The notes: generated by a model from the letters alone, not told the origin. A DNA stretch of 64,000 nucleotides from Gracilibacillus kekensis (GCF_900143085.1 NZ_FRCZ01000004.1:248001-312000), one strand, 5' to 3'; numbered from the stretch's first letter, positions 20,604 through 30,059 are shown. Made by a program: numbers and translations.

Positions 20604-21329
20604 ATGAAGGTGTCATTTTTTATTACATGTTTAGGGGATATGTTTTATGTGAATGCGGGAAAAGCAGCGGTTGAGTTATTGGAACGTCTTGGATGTGAGG
20701 TGGATTTTCCGAGAGCCCAAACATGTTGTGGTCAACCCGCTTATAATAGCGGTTACCGAAAAGAAACGATTGAAGTAGCAAAACATTTGATCGAAACATT
20801 CGAACATGCGGAATATGTTGTTGGTATTTCCGGTTCGTGTGTTTATATGATACATGAATATACGCAGTTATTTGAAGAAGGATCAGATTGGCAAAAACGA
20901 GCGATTGCTTTAAAAGACAAAACCTATGAATTAACACAATTTATTGTAGATGTTATAGGGGTAGACGATGTCGGTGCAAGTTATCAAGGTGTGGCGACCT
21001 ATCATACTTCTTGCCATATGACTCGCTTATTAGGTGTGAAGGAAGCACCATTTCGATTATTACAAAATGTAAAAGGCTTGGAATTAGTTGACCTGCCGAA
21101 TCGTCATGATTGTTGTGGATTTGGTGGAACTTTTTCAATTAAAATGAGTGATATTTCGGAACAAATGGTAGATGAAAAAGTAGCACATATTGAAGGGACG
21201 AAGGCACATCTTTTATTAGGTGCTGACGGCAGTTGCTTGATGAATATCGGAGGGCGTTTATCCAGAAATGGAAGTCCAGTTGAAGTGAAGCATATTGCAG
21301 AAATTCTGAATAGCAGAGGTGACGTATAA
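20604..21329 (+). CDS. lutA: L-lactate utilisation protein A
   Basis: 241 residues with two cysteine-rich CCG domains: [11 protein letters not shown] near residue 40 and HDCCGFGG near 175. LutA works with LutB and LutC to oxidise L-lactate to pyruvate and feed electrons to the respiratory chain. AAGGGGAG precedes ATG. It overlaps lutB by one base. In B. subtilis lutABC is controlled by LutR; no such regulator is here, and the position after rhaEW suggests it serves lactate from rhamnose. Confidence 0.95.
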   Translation: MKVSFFITCLGDMFYVNAGKAAVELLERLGCEVDFPRAQTCCGQPAYNSGYRKETIEVAKHLIETFEHAEYVVGISGSCVYMIHEYTQLFEEGSDWQKRAIALKDKTYELTQFIVDVIGVDDVGASYQGVATYHTSCHMTRLLGVKEAPFRLLQNVKGLELVDLPNRHDCCGFGGTFSIKMSDISEQMVDEKVAHIEGTKAHLLLGADGSCLMNIGGRLSRNGSPVEVKHIAEILNSRGDV

Positions 21330-22768
21330 TGCCGATGCACATTGGTGAAAAAGATTTTAAAAAACGAGTAACAAAAGGAATTGAAGATGACTTCATGCGT
21401 GGTGCTGTGCGCTCAGCTCAAGGGAGATTACAGGATAAGCGTGCAACAGCTGCAGATGAGTTAGGAGATTGGGAGGATTGGCGTACACTAGGTTCAGAGA
21501 TTCGTAGCCATACGATTGAGCATCTCGATTATTATTTAAATCAATTAAGTGAAAAAGTTGCGGAATTAGGTGGTCATGTCTTTTTTGCTGAAACAGGCGA
21601 AGAGGCAAATGAGTATATCCAAAAAATAGCAAAAGAAAAAGAAGCAAAAAAAATAGCGAAATCGAAATCGATGGTAACCGAAGAAATTTCGATGAATGAG
21701 GCACTGGAGGAAATAGGGTGTGAAGTGATAGAGACAGACTTAGGAGAGTACATTCTGCAAATAGATGATCATGATCCTCCATCACATATAGTTGCACCAG
21801 CACTTCATAAAAATAAAGAGCAAATACGGGATGTATTTAATGAGAAATTAGGTTATTTGAAGACTGAAAAACCAGAAGAATTAGCACTATTTGCACGTGA
21901 GAAACTACGTGAAGAGTTTCTTTCGGCTGATCTGGGCATCACGGGATGTAATTTCGCTGTCGCAGAATCAGGCTCATTTGCTTTGGTAACCAATGAAGGA
22001 AACGCACGAATGGTCTCTGCTTTACCGAAAACACAAATTACGGTGATGGGGATGGAACGTATTGTACCTGGTTGGGAAGAGCTAGATGTCGTCGTCAGTT
22101 TATTGACACGTGCAGCTGTTGGCCAAAAGCTGACAAGTTATATTACAGCTTTAACCGGACCAAAACAATTAGAAGAAGCAGATGGCCCTGAGGAGTTTCA
22201 CCTAGTGATTGTCGATAATGGTCGCTCGAAAATCTTAGGTACAGAATTTCAAGAAGCATTACATTGTATTCGTTGTGCCGCCTGTATTAATGTATGTCCT
22301 GTTTATCGTCATGTAGGAGGCCATGCTTACGGATCGATTTATCCCGGACCAATTGGTGCTGTACTGTCACCACTTTTATCGGATTATGACGAATATAAAG
22401 AGTTGCCTTATGCCTCCTCATTATGTGGAGCTTGTACGGAAGTATGTCCAGTTAAAATTCCACTTCATGAACAACTGATCATGCATCGACGTAAAATGGT
22501 TGAGGATGAGAAAAGAACAACATTGTCAGAGCGAGTTGCTATGCGAGGATTTGAACAGCTAATGAATTCAGCAAGTCTTTATCGGACAGCAACAAAAATG
22601 GCGCCATTTATGTCCACACCATTTGCTAGGAAACAAATGATCACCAAAGGACCGGGTCCACTTAAACACTGGACACATGCAAGAGATTTTCCAAAACCGG
22701 AGAATGAACGTTTTCGTGATTGGTTTAAGAATCGCGAGAAACGAGGTGAACAAGATGCCAAAAGGTAA
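21329..22768 (+). CDS. lutB: L-lactate utilisation iron-sulfur protein B
   Basis: 479 residues. An LUD domain fills the first 290 residues. Two 4Fe-4S motifs follow, [15 protein letters not shown] and [13 protein letters not shown], each with the expected four cysteines. The C-terminal tail ends with [20 protein letters not shown] lies before ATG 21329, which shares its A with the lutA stop. The end overlaps lutC by 14 bases, so all three are coupled. Confidence 0.96.
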   Translation: MPMHIGEKDFKKRVTKGIEDDFMRGAVRSAQGRLQDKRATAADELGDWEDWRTLGSEIRSHTIEHLDYYLNQLSEKVAELGGHVFFAETGEEANEYIQKIAKEKEAKKIAKSKSMVTEEISMNEALEEIGCEVIETDLGEYILQIDDHDPPSHIVAPALHKNKEQIRDVFNEKLGYLKTEKPEELALFAREKLREEFLSADLGITGCNFAVAESGSFALVTNEGNARMVSALPKTQITVMGMERIVPGWEELDVVVSLLTRAAVGQKLTSYITALTGPKQLEEADGPEEFHLVIVDNGRSKILGTEFQEALHCIRCAACINVCPVYRHVGGHAYGSIYPGPIGAVLSPLLSDYDEYKELPYASSLCGACTEVCPVKIPLHEQLIMHRRKMVEDEKRTTLSERVAMRGFEQLMNSASLYRTATKMAPFMSTPFARKQMITKGPGPLKHWTHARDFPKPENERFRDWFKNREKRGEQDAKR

Positions 22769-23459
22769 TATTATCAATCGTGATCGTTTTTTAGAAAATA
22801 TTAGAGCAAAAATTGGTGGAATAGCTTCTGACAAACCAGTGGAGAAACCAACATGGTCTGTTACCCCACAACGTAATGTATTAGAAGGCTATGACCAAGA
22901 TCAGTTAATTACAGTATTAAAAGATCAGTGTGACAATATCCATACCGATTTTTTTCAGACTAATGTAAATGAACTATCCGCAACTATCGAGTCAATTATG
23001 AATCAATACCAATCAAAAACAGTGGTGTATTCTGAAGATAAACGATTTGAAGAAACCAATATTTCTGATTTTTTGGCACAATTAGATTCGTTTAAGTGGG
23101 ATCGACTGGATCGAGAGTCTTCTATTAAATTTGCAGAGCGTGCAGAAATTGGTATTACTTTTAGTGATATAACTTTGGCAGAGTCGGGTACAGTGGTTTT
23201 GTTAAATGATAAGGGCCAGGGCAGATCCGTTAGTTTATTACCGGCTAACTATATCGCGATTATACCTAAATCAACAATTGTCAAAAGAATGACCCAAGCG
23301 ACAGATTACATTCATCAAAAAGTTGAGAATGACGAGAATATCGCATCCTGTATAAATTTCATCACAGGACCTAGTAATAGTGCCGATATTGAGATGAATC
23401 TTGTCGTCGGAGTACACGGACCGATCAGAGCTGCTTACATTGTAGTAGACGACATTTAA
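22755..23459 (+). CDS. lutC: L-lactate utilisation protein C
   Basis: 234 residues, LUD domain, with [19 protein letters not shown] and [13 protein letters not shown] as family segments. ATG 22755 is preceded by GAGGTGAA inside lutB; longer in-frame starts lie further into lutB without a site. It is the last gene of the block and is followed by a terminator. Confidence 0.95.
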   Translation: MPKGNIINRDRFLENIRAKIGGIASDKPVEKPTWSVTPQRNVLEGYDQDQLITVLKDQCDNIHTDFFQTNVNELSATIESIMNQYQSKTVVYSEDKRFEETNISDFLAQLDSFKWDRLDRESSIKFAERAEIGITFSDITLAESGTVVLLNDKGQGRSVSLLPANYIAIIPKSTIVKRMTQATDYIHQKVENDENIASCINFITGPSNSADIEMNLVVGVHGPIRAAYIVVDDI

Positions 23460-23493
23460 AAGAATACAGCAAAAAAGAACCTGGAATTAGAAG

Positions 23494-23525
23494 AATCCAA
23501 ACGATTATTATCGTTTGGATTTTCT
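23494..23525 (+). terminator. Terminator after lutC
   Basis: Arms AATCCAAACGAT and ATCGTTTGGATT around TATT, then TTC. Confidence 0.88.
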
Positions 23526-23584
23526 TGCGTATAAGGAAGATACTAGCAATAAACTGTGCGGTAATTTTGGAATAGTCTTAAATG

Positions 23585-23905
23585 GTTAACCTCCGCTCCC
23601 GCTGTCCACTTTCCATTTACCATGGGTATCCCCATTTTCCTAAATTACTGTGCACTAACCGAAATAGTTTATTAAAAGTATATATCGTCCAAAAGGAGAA
23701 GCGTGCACCTGCCCAAGTGTCCGATAAAAGAATATATCGCCCAAAAGGAGGAGTGTGCATCTGCTCAAGTGTCCGATAAAAGAATATATCGCCCAAAAGG
23801 AGAAGTGCGCACCTACCCAAGTGTCCGATAAAAGAATATATATCGCCTAAAAGGAGAAGTGTGCACACAAGTGCAACATCTTCCCAAGCAAGCATTTGTA
23901 GTGTT
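23585..23905. repeat. Dispersed repeat, copy B, with an internal array
   Basis: The outer blocks match copy A at 9234-9345: CCGCTCC-GCTGTCCACTT at the left and CACAAGTGCAACATCT plus CAAGCAAGC at the right. Between them lie about 230 extra bases, mostly the 52-bp array. The 23460-23993 interval has no convincing gene; frames on both strands across the array arise from the repeat. Confidence 0.75.
23680..23872. repeat. 52-bp tandem repeat, three full copies and a partial fourth
   Basis: Units at 23680-23731, 23732-23783 and 23784-23835 each run ATATATCG-CC, AAAAGGAG, a variable GTGCACCTGCC-like part, then AAGTGTCCGATAAAAGA. A fourth begins at 23836 with two extra bases and fades into the right block. 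Copies differ at about 3-6 positions, mostly transitions. Confidence 0.9.
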
Positions 23906-23993
23906 TTCTTTTGAACGTATCAAAGCATGATCGTTGGTATTATCTTTAATTATTGGTAAGATGGGCTTATATGGTTAGGAAGGGGTTCAAAAT

Positions 23994-24908
23994 ATGAATG
24001 TATATCAAAATATGACAGAGTTGATTGGAAATACACCAATGGTTAAATTAAATCGGATCGTACCTGAAGATGCAGCAGATATATATGTAAAATTAGAGAT
24101 GTTTAATCCTTCGAAAAGCGTCAAAGATCGTGCCGCTTATAATATGATTGTAGAAGCAGAGAGATTGGGTTTATTAAAAGAAGATTCAACCATTATTGAG
24201 CCTACCAGTGGTAATACTGGCATCGGTTTAGCGATGACAGCGGCAGCAAAAGGATATAAGGCAATTTTGGTAATGCCGGATAACATGACACAGGAACGAA
24301 TAAATATTTTAAAGGCTTTTGGTGCAAAGGTGGTATTAACACCTAGTAGTGAAAAAATGCCAGGAGCGATAAAAAAAGCAAAAGAACTAGTGGATGAAAT
24401 TCCTAATAGTTTTATACCGCAACAGTTTGAAAATAAAGCAAATCCAGATATTCATCGAAAAACAACTGCATTAGAAATTCTAGAACAAATGGATGCACAA
24501 CTAGATGGTTTTGTAGCAACTGCAGGTACAGGTGGTACGATTACCGGAACTGGTGAAACCTTAAAAGAAAAGCTTCCACACTTACATATAGCAGTTGTCG
24601 AGCCTCAAGGTTCACCTGTATTATCAGGAGGTAAACCAGGTAAGCACAAATTAGTGGGCACAAGTCCAGGTTTTGTGCCAGATATTTTAAACACGTCTAT
24701 TTATAATGAAATCATTCAAATAGGTGATGAAGATGCGATTAATACCTTCAAAAGATTAGCATCAGAGGAAGGTATCTTTGTCGGACCTTCAGCAGGTGCA
24801 GCAGTATTTGCAGCGATACAAGTTGCTAAAAAACTTGGTAAAGGCAAAAAAGTTGTCTGTGTCGCACCTGATACAGGAGAACGTTATTTAAGCATGCATT
24901 TGTTTTAG
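23994..24908 (+). CDS. Cysteine synthase family protein (PLP)
   Basis: 304 residues, beta family of PLP enzymes. The PLP lysine is in FNPSKSVKDRAAYN, the substrate loop is PTSGNTGIGLA, and the phosphate loop is GTGGTITGTG. It would join O-acetylserine and sulfide. The SKSVKDRAA version of the lysine motif resembles B. subtilis YtkP more than CysK, so the exact substrate is open. AAGGGG precedes ATG. Single gene between repeat copy B and its own terminator. Confidence 0.88.
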   Translation: MNVYQNMTELIGNTPMVKLNRIVPEDAADIYVKLEMFNPSKSVKDRAAYNMIVEAERLGLLKEDSTIIEPTSGNTGIGLAMTAAAKGYKAILVMPDNMTQERINILKAFGAKVVLTPSSEKMPGAIKKAKELVDEIPNSFIPQQFENKANPDIHRKTTALEILEQMDAQLDGFVATAGTGGTITGTGETLKEKLPHLHIAVVEPQGSPVLSGGKPGKHKLVGTSPGFVPDILNTSIYNEIIQIGDEDAINTFKRLASEEGIFVGPSAGAAVFAAIQVAKKLGKGKKVVCVAPDTGERYLSMHLF

Positions 24909-24981
24909 AAATTAGATTGTTGCACGTATATGTGGACAGGTTATTTTGTTAAATAGTTCACTTAATTAAATAATTAATGTC

Positions 24982-25011
24982 AAATCGTATAGTTAATGCT
25001 ATACGATTTTT
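24982..25011 (+). terminator. Terminator after the cysteine synthase gene
   Basis: Arms AAATCGTATAG and CTATACGATTT with a 6-base loop, then TT. Confidence 0.85.
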
Positions 25012-25042
25012 ACTGGCTAATTACCCCGGACTGTTGAGAAAC

Positions 25043-25378
25043 TTATTTTTTAAATTGGATTTTTTTAGCCTTAGCTTGTTCAGGATAGGAGGTAAGTATA
25101 TCTCCATCAATCCATACTTTTACTTCATCACCTTTTGACCATTCCTTTGTATTGTCATGTGTTAAATAAATTAAAAAAATACCCTTTTCTTCTTCCTGTA
25201 TCTCTGAAATTGATTTGTTTTTCATATCTTCATACTTGTCCAGAGAAAGATTCTTTGAAAGTAATAACTCATTTTCTGTTACTTCTAAAATAATTCCTTC
25301 CATATCAGAATTACCACACCCTACTATTGAAATACTTAACAATAGAACAGTAAAAACAATGAATAGCTTTCTTTTCAT
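25043..25378 (-). CDS. DUF3221-type lipoprotein
   Basis: 111 residues. A lipoprotein signal peptide ends with the lipobox SIVGC near residue 21, so the protein is anchored outside the membrane. The rest is a small beta-rich domain (MEGIILEVTENELLLS, GDEVKVWIDGDI) typical of DUF3221. GAGGAG precedes ATG. Role unknown. Single gene. Confidence 0.8.
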   Translation of the reverse strand: MKRKLFIVFTVLLLSISIVGCGNSDMEGIILEVTENELLLSKNLSLDKYEDMKNKSISEIQEEEKGIFLIYLTHDNTKEWSKGDEVKVWIDGDILTSYPEQAKAKKIQFKK

Positions 25379-25440
25379 AGATACACTCCTCCCATTACAT
25401 GTTAAGACGAATTTAACATTAAATAGGTTTCGTTATTAGA

Positions 25441-25628
25441 TTGTCTGTCAGTGTTTATTTCTAGTATGATTTTGAAAAGGGAGCAGAGCACCAGTATGCG
25501 AGCTAAAAGAATTTTGAGGTGGAGAATACATATGCGGTAAAATAAAGAGGGTTAAATACCAATAATGAGGTACTTTATGAAAAGAAATGAATTAGTGCTC
25601 AGATGAACAAAATCTGAGCACTTTTCTT
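25441..25628 (+). ncRNA. Candidate short transcript (promoter to terminator) without a known gene
   Basis: TTGTCT, 18-base spacer, TATGAT at 25441-25470, and a terminator at 25595-25626 (arms GTGCTCAGAT and ATCTGAGCAC, then TTTTC). Between them are three very short frames: 14 codons from 25496, a two-codon frame after GAGGTGG, and a 9-codon frame (MKRNELVLR) that ends inside the terminator arm. It could be a small RNA, a peptide leader, or gene debris. Confidence 0.4.
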
Positions 25629-25639
25629 ATCATGACAGA

Positions 25640-25921
25640 CTAAAAAGGTCCAAAATAAGGTCCCGGTCCATATGGGCCTGGCCCCGGACCTATACCTGGT
25701 CCTGGAGGAAAAGGTGGTCCGTATGGTGGATAATTGTAATAGGGTGGGTAAGGTGGATATGGATAGGGGCCAGGTGGTCCATCGATTAATTCTCCACCTA
25801 AAAAGCCTAAACCAAACCCTAATAAACCTGCACCTAAGGGGCCAATTGGGCCAAAAAACCTCTCTTGCGGGTGTGGTTGATGCCTGAATTGTTGTGGTCT
25901 CATTGGTTGCTGATGATACAT
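25640..25921 (-). CDS. Gly/Pro/Tyr-rich small protein, spore-coat-like
   Basis: 93 residues from the ATG that follows AAGGAG. The N-terminus is rich in Q, H and P. A glycine-zipper hydrophobic segment follows (GPLGAGLLGFGLGFLGGEL), then a long tail of PYPPYPPYYNYPPYG type repeats and GPGPGPYGPGPYFGPF. Such composition is common in outer coat and surface proteins of spore formers, but I recognise no family. A longer in-frame start at 26002 lacks a site. Confidence 0.6.
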   Translation of the reverse strand: MYHQQPMRPQQFRHQPHPQERFFGPIGPLGAGLLGFGLGFLGGELIDGPPGPYPYPPYPPYYNYPPYGPPFPPGPGIGPGPGPYGPGPYFGPF

Positions 25922-26100
25922 GATGAATTCTCCTTCCTGCAATAAACTTTCATCACTTGATAGTAGCCTATGCAACATTATCAAAATGGATAGGGTATTC
26001 ACCTATATAACGAGAAGTTTATAATGATTTTGACTAGATACATCTTAAGATCCCTTATGATATACTAGTACAAAATGGTATATAAAGGTGGTTTGTTCCA

Positions 26101-26904
26101 TTGAATATCTTAGATAAAAAAGAAGTTAATTGGGAAGAGGATGCATTACATCAAAATTGTCCGAGTATTACACCTTACTTATTAGAGAATCGACCAGATG
26201 CTCCTCTAGTTTTAGTGATTCCTGGCGGTGGTTATCAGCATCGTGCTTATCACGAGGGAGAGCCTGTTGCCGAGTGGCTTAACTTAAATGGTTATCATGC
26301 TTGTGTTTTAAGGTATCAGATAGCGCCGATACAAAATCAAATAACCATTGAACAAGGACAAATTGCAATCCAGATGATTCGTTCTAGTTTAGGAGAATGG
26401 GGATTATTCAGTGATATTAAAGTAGGTGTACTAGGCTTTTCAGCTGGTGGTCATTTAGCGGCAACTATTAGTAATCATTATAACGAAAATTCTGTTAATG
26501 ATAATCAGTCTAATACATATTCTTCTAGACCAGATTTTCAAATTTTATGTTATCCTGTGATCACAATGGAAAAACATACGCATCAAGGCAGTAAAGAGAA
26601 TTTATTAGGTTCAAATCCTGAGCAGAATTTAATTGATAAGTACTCTTGCGAAAAAATTGTGCATAAAGATACACCACAAGCATTTATTTGGACAACGGCT
26701 AATGATGAAGCAGTACCTGCATTTAATAGTTTAAAATATGCAGAAGCATTGCAAGCGCATGACATTCCTTATGAATTACATATTTATCAAGATGGCCGAC
26801 ATGGCTTAGGTCTTGCAGATGAACACCCAAACACAAGAGAATGGAAGAATGCTTGTCTTGATTGGCTAAATGGTTATATACATCAAGGAGAGGATTCAGA
26901 ATGA
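26101..26904 (+). CDS. Alpha/beta hydrolase, esterase/lipase type
   Basis: 267 residues from TTG 26101, which follows AAGGTGG. The oxyanion region is VIPGGGYQHRA, the nucleophile is S114 in GFSAGGH, and the acid and base are likely in TANDEAVPA and DGRHGLG. The PGGGY and late-His layout matches acetyl-esterase and xylan-esterase-like enzymes. No signal peptide, so cytoplasmic; probably deacetylates small sugar esters, which is inference. It overlaps the next small gene by 4 bases (ATGA). Confidence 0.82.
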   Translation: MNILDKKEVNWEEDALHQNCPSITPYLLENRPDAPLVLVIPGGGYQHRAYHEGEPVAEWLNLNGYHACVLRYQIAPIQNQITIEQGQIAIQMIRSSLGEWGLFSDIKVGVLGFSAGGHLAATISNHYNENSVNDNQSNTYSSRPDFQILCYPVITMEKHTHQGSKENLLGSNPEQNLIDKYSCEKIVHKDTPQAFIWTTANDEAVPAFNSLKYAEALQAHDIPYELHIYQDGRHGLGLADEHPNTREWKNACLDWLNGYIHQGEDSE

Positions 26905-27050
26905 CAAAAGTAAAAATGTTGGTTCAATCAACGTATAACAAAGAATTATTGCGCGTAGGCAAAATTTATGAAGTGAACGAGGAAACAGCAAAACGCTGGC
27001 AAGTAAGCAGAATTGCTGAGATTGTTTCACAGAATAAGGAAGATAACTAA
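26901..27050 (+). CDS. Small protein of 49 residues, translationally coupled to the esterase
   Basis: ATG 26901 overlaps the esterase stop in an ATGA, and AAGGAGAGG lies upstream. The sequence MTKVKMLVQSTYNKELLRVG begins a compact basic protein; its middle KIYEVNEETAKRWQVSR resembles short phage-encoded proteins of the 'gain a new boundary after KIY' kind, with no sure family. Coupling suggests joint expression with the esterase. Unknown role. Confidence 0.6.
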   Translation: MTKVKMLVQSTYNKELLRVGKIYEVNEETAKRWQVSRIAEIVSQNKEDN

Positions 27051-27057
27051 TGATTCA

Positions 27058-27489
27058 TTAAAACCTTCGTAATTTGTTACGGAAGTTTTCTTTTTGCTCT
27101 TCTGTAAATTTTTTTGGTCCTTTCGTTCGGTATCCAGCTTTTCTGGCTTTTGCATTTATATGTCGTTCCTGCAACATTTGATCCATTTTTTCTTTTGTAT
27201 AACGAAAACCTTTATGATGCATGCAGAAGCATCCTTTTTCTAAGCATAAAGAAGCTAATCCATAATCCTGAGTGATTACAAGGTCATTTTTCTGAATCAT
27301 TTGGACAATGCGATAATCTGCTGAGTCTGCGCCATCATCTACATACTTAACCGTAACATGAGCTGGATGCTCTTTCATGGAAAAGTGGTTATAGCTTTTT
27401 ACTAATGTTACCTCAATTTCCTTTGCGTTAGCTTCCGCGATAATAATATCTACAACCGGACAAGCATCAGCATCTACAAAAATGTGCAT
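27058..27489 (-). CDS. yqxD: YaiI/YqxD family protein (UPF0178)
   Basis: 143 residues with the family signature [13 protein letters not shown] at the start and [16 protein letters not shown] in the middle; PIN-like acidic residues suggest a metal-binding nuclease fold, though function is not shown. AAGGAG precedes ATG. Converges on the small coupled gene, 7 bases apart. Expressed alone here. Confidence 0.9.
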   Translation of the reverse strand: MHIFVDADACPVVDIIIAEANAKEIEVTLVKSYNHFSMKEHPAHVTVKYVDDGADSADYRIVQMIQKNDLVITQDYGLASLCLEKGCFCMHHKGFRYTKEKMDQMLQERHINAKARKAGYRTKGPKKFTEEQKENFRNKLRRF

Positions 27490-27595
27490 TTGGAAATCTC
27501 CTTCTTTAATAGTAGAGTTACGATTAGTATAGCAAAAACAAGCAAATTATAGTATGATTTTGTTAATCCATAAAGAAAGTAAGGGATATTACATA

Positions 27596-28741
27596 ATGAA
27601 AACGTATATAGAGAAACATCACGATGAAATGGTACAAATGCTTGAAAAATTAGTAAATATTGATAGTGGTTCCTACGATAAAGCAGGTGTAGATCAAGTA
27701 GGTAACTTTATGAAAAAATTATATCAAGAGCTTGATTTTGATATTACGGAAATAGAACAAGAAGAGTTTGGTAATCATTTAATCATAAAAAAGAAAAACA
27801 CAGACAATACAAAACCAACCATTTTAATTATGACTCATATGGATACCGTATTTGAAAAAGGTACAGTAAATGAAAGACCTTTTCGAATGGATGAAAGTCG
27901 TGCATATGGGCCAGGTGTGATTGATATGAAAGCAAGCCTTGTGTCTGTCTATTTTGCTATCAGAGCATTGTTAGATAGTGAAAAAGATTCAATTTATCAA
28001 GTAGAAATTTTATTAACAAGTGATGAAGAAATAGGTTCGTTAACGTCAAGGGAAATAATTGAGAAACGTGCAGCGGATAAAAAATATGCATTAGTAATGG
28101 AACCAGCTCGTAAAAATGGAGCAATTGTCTCAGCGCGTAGGGGTAAGGGGCTTTACACGTTAGAAGTGATTGGTAAAGCAGCTCATTCAGGAATTGAACC
28201 CGAGAAGGGGAGAAGTGCGATCGAAGAACTAGCACATAAAATTATTCAATTTTATGAGATTACCGATGAGGAAGAAGGTATTCATGTTAATGTAGGCTTG
28301 ATTGAAGGTGGAACTTCGGTAAATACGGTTTCTGATCATGCCACCGCTCAAATCGATGTGCGTTTTCGAACACAAGAACAAGTAGTCGAAATTAAAGAGC
28401 AAATAAAATCAATCATTGAAAGCACGGAAGTCGATGGAACGAAAGTAAAGATCGAAGGCGATATTAATCGTCCGCCAATGGAAAAAACAGAGCAAACCGA
28501 ACAACTTTTGCGTATTATCAAAAAAGTAGGGGATGAACTCGATATTTTTATTAAAGATACCGAAACAGGCGGTGGGTCGGATGCTTCTTTTACATCTGCA
28601 CTTGGTATACCAACCGTTGACGGCTTAGGACCTATTGGAGGACGGGCACATCGTGAAAGTGAATATTTAGAATTAAACTCATTTGTACCTAGAACCGTAC
28701 TGCTTGCTTATGTGATAGATGAATTAGCGAAAAAAGAATAA
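27596..28741 (+). CDS. M20 family metallopeptidase, carboxypeptidase G2-like
   Basis: 381 residues from ATG 27596; an upstream in-frame ATG has no site. Metal ligands are visible in MTHMDTV, GPGVIDMKAS, SDEEIGS, EPARKNGAI and a late GGGSDASF. The inserted dimerisation domain runs about 175-290. The layout is that of glutamate carboxypeptidase or peptidase-T-like enzymes that cleave a C-terminal amino acid. No signal peptide. TAAGGGA is the ribosome site. Substrate unknown. Confidence 0.87.
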   Translation: MKTYIEKHHDEMVQMLEKLVNIDSGSYDKAGVDQVGNFMKKLYQELDFDITEIEQEEFGNHLIIKKKNTDNTKPTILIMTHMDTVFEKGTVNERPFRMDESRAYGPGVIDMKASLVSVYFAIRALLDSEKDSIYQVEILLTSDEEIGSLTSREIIEKRAADKKYALVMEPARKNGAIVSARRGKGLYTLEVIGKAAHSGIEPEKGRSAIEELAHKIIQFYEITDEEEGIHVNVGLIEGGTSVNTVSDHATAQIDVRFRTQEQVVEIKEQIKSIIESTEVDGTKVKIEGDINRPPMEKTEQTEQLLRIIKKVGDELDIFIKDTETGGGSDASFTSALGIPTVDGLGPIGGRAHRESEYLELNSFVPRTVLLAYVIDELAKKE

Positions 28742-28747
28742 TCGGTA

Positions 28748-28963
28748 ATGTCTTTCATAGATAACTATACTAAGAAAAACTGGGAAAGCCCACCCGATCT
28801 TTTTAGTAGTAATTTTGGAATGGATTATAGCTTTAAAACCCGCAACTTCTGTTTACCTTTCAAAACCAAGGAAGGTAAACAGACAACCGTAAAAACCCCT
28901 GCCCAAAGATTAGGGATAACAGATAAAGAATTTTCTTTGGAAGATATTATATATCTTAGATAG
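28748..28963 (+). CDS. 71-residue reading frame, possible transposase tail remnant
   Basis: There is no good ribosome site. The C-terminal part, KTPAQRLGITDKEFSLEDII, resembles the end of DDE transposases, where a conserved N-F-x-R-P-H is followed by K-T-P-A and a short LxD-I/L tail; here NFCLPFKTKEGK sits in the corresponding place. No upstream catalytic domain remains. A perfect 12-base inverted repeat falls inside it. I regard it as a possible fossil, not a working gene. Confidence 0.35.
   Translation: MSFIDNYTKKNWESPPDLFSSNFGMDYSFKTRNFCLPFKTKEGKQTTVKTPAQRLGITDKEFSLEDIIYLR
28848..28883. repeat. Perfect 12-base inverted repeat
   Basis: TCTGTTTACCTT at 28848-28859 and AAGGTAAACAGA at 28872-28883, 12-base loop. 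It is not followed by a T run on either strand. It could be a hairpin left from a mobile element. Confidence 0.7.
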
Positions 28964-29103
28964 TTCACTGGAAGGAATGTGGACTATTCTATTTTTTGAA
29001 GGTAAATGGAAATTTTATGTTAAAATGAATATATAAGAACTGAATAAGCTTGCTCAACTAACGAAGCAGGATACTACAATAAGAAAATACTTGTTAGCAA
29101 ATT

Positions 29104-29967
29104 TTATGGATATAAAACTTGACTCTCTTTAATAAATGTTCGAACGGCATTAGAACATTTTGATAAGGAAATTACAGCTAATCCTAATTGTCTCCAAAAA
29201 GGTGGATCAAGAGGAATCGCATGATACTCAATAATTTCATTTGGTAGAACCTTTTCTGGAACCAACGTCCACCCAATCTCCTCTTTAACCATAGCCAAAA
29301 TTGTTGCCATATCTTTTACTTCATATTTAATGATAGGAGAAACTTTTCTATCTTTGAATACCTTAGTAATTAATGGTTCGCAACCTCCCTTAGATAATAT
29401 AAATGGCTCTTTAATTACACTTTGGATGGATAATTCTTGTTTATTTTTTAAAGGGTGTTTATCAGACAAAATAATAAAAAAACGGTCTTTACCAATTGGA
29501 AAAGTATCTAAATTGTCTTGTGGAAGTGTCGTAAAACCTACATCAACTATTCGATTATTAATCCACTCTATAATCTCTTGATCAGTTCCTTCAAATAATA
29601 CAATTTCAATTTTGGGATATTTCCTTTGAAAAGAAGCTAATAATTTTGGTAAAAAACTGCTTGAAGCACTGGGGAAGCTCCCAATTCGAATTTTACCAGA
29701 TTCTAAATTAGACAGTAATTTTGTCTCTTCTTTAATACCATCTATATGGTTAAGAATTTCTTTTGCATGTTTTAGAACCTTTTCTCCACTTTCAGTTAGA
29801 TATATTCCACTCCTATCTCTCACTAATAATGAAACTCCTAATTCTTGTTCTAATGCAGAAACACCATGACTAATTCCAGATTGAGTAATATTAAGTTTTT
29901 CCCCTGCTCTTGTAAAAGTACCAGTTTCAATAACTGCACATAATATTTGTAGATGAGTAATGTTCAT
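29104..29967 (-). CDS. LysR-family transcriptional regulator
   Basis: 287 residues from the ATG that follows GAGGAG. N-terminal winged helix-turn-helix with GTFTRAGEKLNITQSGISHGVSALEQELG, then a type 2 periplasmic-binding-fold effector domain (GKIRIGSFPSASSSFLP onward). Divergent from the amidotransferase-like gene, with 92 bases between starts, the usual arrangement for a LysR gene and its target. The effector is unknown. Confidence 0.9.
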   Translation of the reverse strand: MNITHLQILCAVIETGTFTRAGEKLNITQSGISHGVSALEQELGVSLLVRDRSGIYLTESGEKVLKHAKEILNHIDGIKEETKLLSNLESGKIRIGSFPSASSSFLPKLLASFQRKYPKIEIVLFEGTDQEIIEWINNRIVDVGFTTLPQDNLDTFPIGKDRFFIILSDKHPLKNKQELSIQSVIKEPFILSKGGCEPLITKVFKDRKVSPIIKYEVKDMATILAMVKEEIGWTLVPEKVLPNEIIEYHAIPLDPPFWRQLGLAVISLSKCSNAVRTFIKESQVLYP

Positions 29968-30059
29968 ATGAATTCTCCTCATTCTTAATATTAAAAACAT
30001 TAATTTGACTAATATTATAAACTACTTTTATGATTAAAGAAAAGGATGGGGTGATATTA

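Noticed and set aside
23680-23872. CRISPR array
   Set aside because: Units are directly adjacent with no unique spacers, and no cas gene is near.
23617-23895. A 92-codon minus-strand frame through the tandem repeats
   Set aside because: Its repeated peptide text is only a translation of the 52-bp array. No ribosome site and no domain.
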